7,852 bases of DNA from Candidatus Omnitrophota bacterium (lineage in GTDB: Bacteria; Omnitrophota; Gorgyraeia; Duberdicusellales; 4484-171), in assembly GCA_030631705.1 (NCBI GenBank), contig DAOVKQ010000020.1, forward strand, positions 1 to 7,852, written 5' to 3'. Positions 6,920 to 7,852 of this stretch are shown piece by piece. The notes below the pieces were generated by a model, which saw only the letters and a program-made list of their open reading frames with translations, did no database searches and had not been told where the DNA came from. The translations under genes were made by a program, and so were the position numbers. Positions within the stretch are counted from its first letter, which is position 1, and every line of letters begins with the position of its first letter.

Positions 6920-7319
6920 TTTTTAAATAGGTAATCATCTTGACTTCCCGGCTGCCTGCGCGGCTTGGCCATTTAACCTTAAACTCAACCTCACTAAGCG
7001 CTAAACTTTCTCCTTCGCTGTCTACCAGGTCTTCTAAGTTTATCTCCCAGCTAAATTCCTCCCGCCATTCGGTCCCCGGATATATCGGAGCAAAAACTCC
7101 TTGATGTTCATCAAAAAAAACTTTCTTATCCCTGTCCGACATTTGCTCTAAGCCCCAAATGAGTTCTTCCAAAAGAAATACCGCCTGAGTATATTTTTGC
7201 GAAACTTTAGCTGCCCTCAGAGAAACCGAGAAAGAACGGATTACGAATACAGCAACGATAGAAAGAATAGAAACCGAGAGTAAAACCTCAAACAACAAAA
7301 ACCCTCTAATCTTCCTCAT
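6909..7319 (-). CDS. gspI: General secretion pathway protein I, minor pseudopilin
   Basis: The 136-residue protein starts MRKIRG and is cleaved before FLLFE, giving the short basic leader and Glu5 of a classical pseudopilin. A hydrophobic helix follows (VLLSVSILSIVAVFVIRSF). The rest is a small globular domain (FLLEELIWGLEQM, a EWREEFSWEINLED strand, EVEFKVKW). Length and layout match GspI, the minor pseudopilin that nucleates the tip with GspJ and GspK. The ATG at 7319 has a good Shine-Dalgarno (GAGGGG at 7334-7329, 9 nt upstream). A 167-bp gap containing a hairpin precedes it, unlike the tight spacing downstream. A PilV-type minor pilin is the alternative, but the adjacent gspJ and gspK make GspI much more likely. 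Confidence 0.88.
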   Translation of the reverse strand: MRKIRGFLLFEVLLSVSILSIVAVFVIRSFSVSLRAAKVSQKYTQAVFLLEELIWGLEQMSDRDKKVFFDEHQGVFAPIYPGTEWREEFSWEINLEDLVDSEGESLALSEVEFKVKWPSRAGSREVKMITYLKNEG

Positions 7320-7444
7320 ACTCTTTTACCCCTCTATACGTATTGTCAAAACTACTCACCCTTTATAACACGATTAAAAACTCTATTTAAAATCAGCGCC
7401 TTTGCCCCCTACATATTTAAGCCCCGTATTTACTACCCTTTTTT

Positions 7445-7465
7445 TGTCCACTTCGTAGGTGGACA
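7445..7465. repeat. Perfect 7-bp inverted repeat (hairpin) in the gspH-gspI gap
   Basis: TGTCCAC (7445-7451) and GTGGACA (7459-7465) are exact reverse complements around a 7-nt loop (TTCGTAG). On the plus strand the stem is followed by five T residues, which looks like a weak intrinsic terminator for transcription antisense to the operon. On the operon strand it is followed by A residues, so it would not terminate there. The surrounding gap, 7320-7486, shows no good promoter. It could be part of an interspersed repeat, an mRNA-stabilising hairpin or a protein-binding palindrome. Confidence 0.6.
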
Positions 7466-7486
7466 TTTTTGGTTACTCTATTGCCC

Positions 7487-7852
7487 CTACTCTTCTTTGA
7501 TAATGCTTACGTGAGCTATTCTGTTTTCCGTAGTCAGGGTATATCTTGCTCCTTTGACACCGGTAAGATATATAAACTTATGATTGGTTCGGCCGTCAGG
7601 ATAAAAGCTCATAAAAGAGGAGTCTTTATCTTCGAATTCGATGGTTACGCCTTGGGGAATAACGAATTTATTCCCAAATCTTCCCGAAACAGGCTCATCC
7701 CCGGCTTCGAGCCAATATTCATTATTAATAAAATCTAGTTTAAGTTTATATCTTATCCTCTCTACTATTGCTCTTTCCTGGGCATAACGGATTAATTTAG
7801 CTAAATCAACCGGAAAATTGGTTTGTTGAAATCCATAGAAAAAATTCCTAAA
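7487..7852 (-). CDS. gspH: General secretion pathway protein H / FimT-like minor pseudopilin, 5' end missing
   Basis: The frame is open from the window's right edge to a TAG at 7489-7487 and gives 121 residues of the C-terminal part. It is recognised as GspH/FimT by DLAKLIRYAQERAIVERIRY (16-35), the helix after the pilin stem, followed by KLKLDFINNEYWLEAG, GNKFVIPQGVTIEFED, SFMSFYPDGRT (79-89) and a final beta strand. The F-PDGR-T segment before the last strands is characteristic of this family. The prepilin leader and most of the hydrophobic helix lie beyond the window, so the start cannot be given. It is the first visible gene of the run gspH-I-J-K, the usual minor-pseudopilin order. The major pseudopilin GspG and the platform genes would be expected upstream. 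Confidence 0.88.
   Translation of the reverse strand, partial: FRNFFYGFQQTNFPVDLAKLIRYAQERAIVERIRYKLKLDFINNEYWLEAGDEPVSGRFGNKFVIPQGVTIEFEDKDSSFMSFYPDGRTNHKFIYLTGVKGARYTLTTENRIAHVSIIKEE

Noticed and set aside
7321..7349. TTGACA on the minus strand before gspI as a promoter
   Set aside because: A 17-bp spacer leads to AAAGAG, a poor -10 box, which would also abut the gspI start codon.
7469..7738. Plus-strand open frame of 89 codons at the right end
   Set aside because: It is antisense to the clear GspH/FimT C-terminal sequence and has no family features.

Overview
The window holds most of the back half of a type II secretion / type IV pilus-like operon on the minus strand, with the tail of a diguanylate cyclase converging on it from the left. 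The host is a diderm (Gram-negative) bacterium, because the operon encodes an outer-membrane secretin and an inner-membrane-to-periplasm assembly platform. The DNA is AT-rich, genes are tightly packed, and GTG and TTG starts are used. The mixture of Gsp-type pseudopilins with Pil-type platform proteins suits deep-branching, mostly uncultured diderm phyla. Omnitrophota or a relative is my guess from gene style, not something the sequence proves.

Layout, read in the direction of transcription (right to left): gspH (7852-7487, 5' end outside the window); a 167-bp gap with a perfect 7-bp hairpin; gspI (7319-6909); gspJ (6919-6209, overlapping gspI by 11 bp); gspK (6176-5082); a pilM-pilN fusion comparable to gspL (5044-3563); a pilO/gspM-like gene (3552-2998); a 171-bp gap with a near-consensus sigma70-type promoter and a 10-bp tandem repeat; a 73-residue MerR-type DNA-binding protein (2826-2605); a gspC-like gene whose GTG start overlaps the merR stop (2608-2087); and a secretin (2069-147). 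On the plus strand, a GGDEF-domain C-terminus ends at 124, 22 bp from the secretin stop.

How the parts fit: GspH, I, J and K are the minor pseudopilins that form the tip and prime the pseudopilus. The PilM-N fusion and PilO-like protein form the inner-membrane alignment platform. The GspC-like protein bridges that platform to the secretin pore. The ATPase, the platform membrane protein (GspF/PilC) and the major pseudopilin are not in the window and may lie upstream of gspH or elsewhere.

The most notable features are: a secretin carrying a TonB/TolA-type C-terminal domain behind an acidic linker; a single-polypeptide PilM-PilN whose nucleotide-binding motifs look eroded; a stand-alone MerR HTH gene with its own strong promoter placed directly before gspC-gspD, suggesting the outer-membrane module can be transcribed separately; and a palindromic element between gspH and gspI that may be an interspersed repeat.
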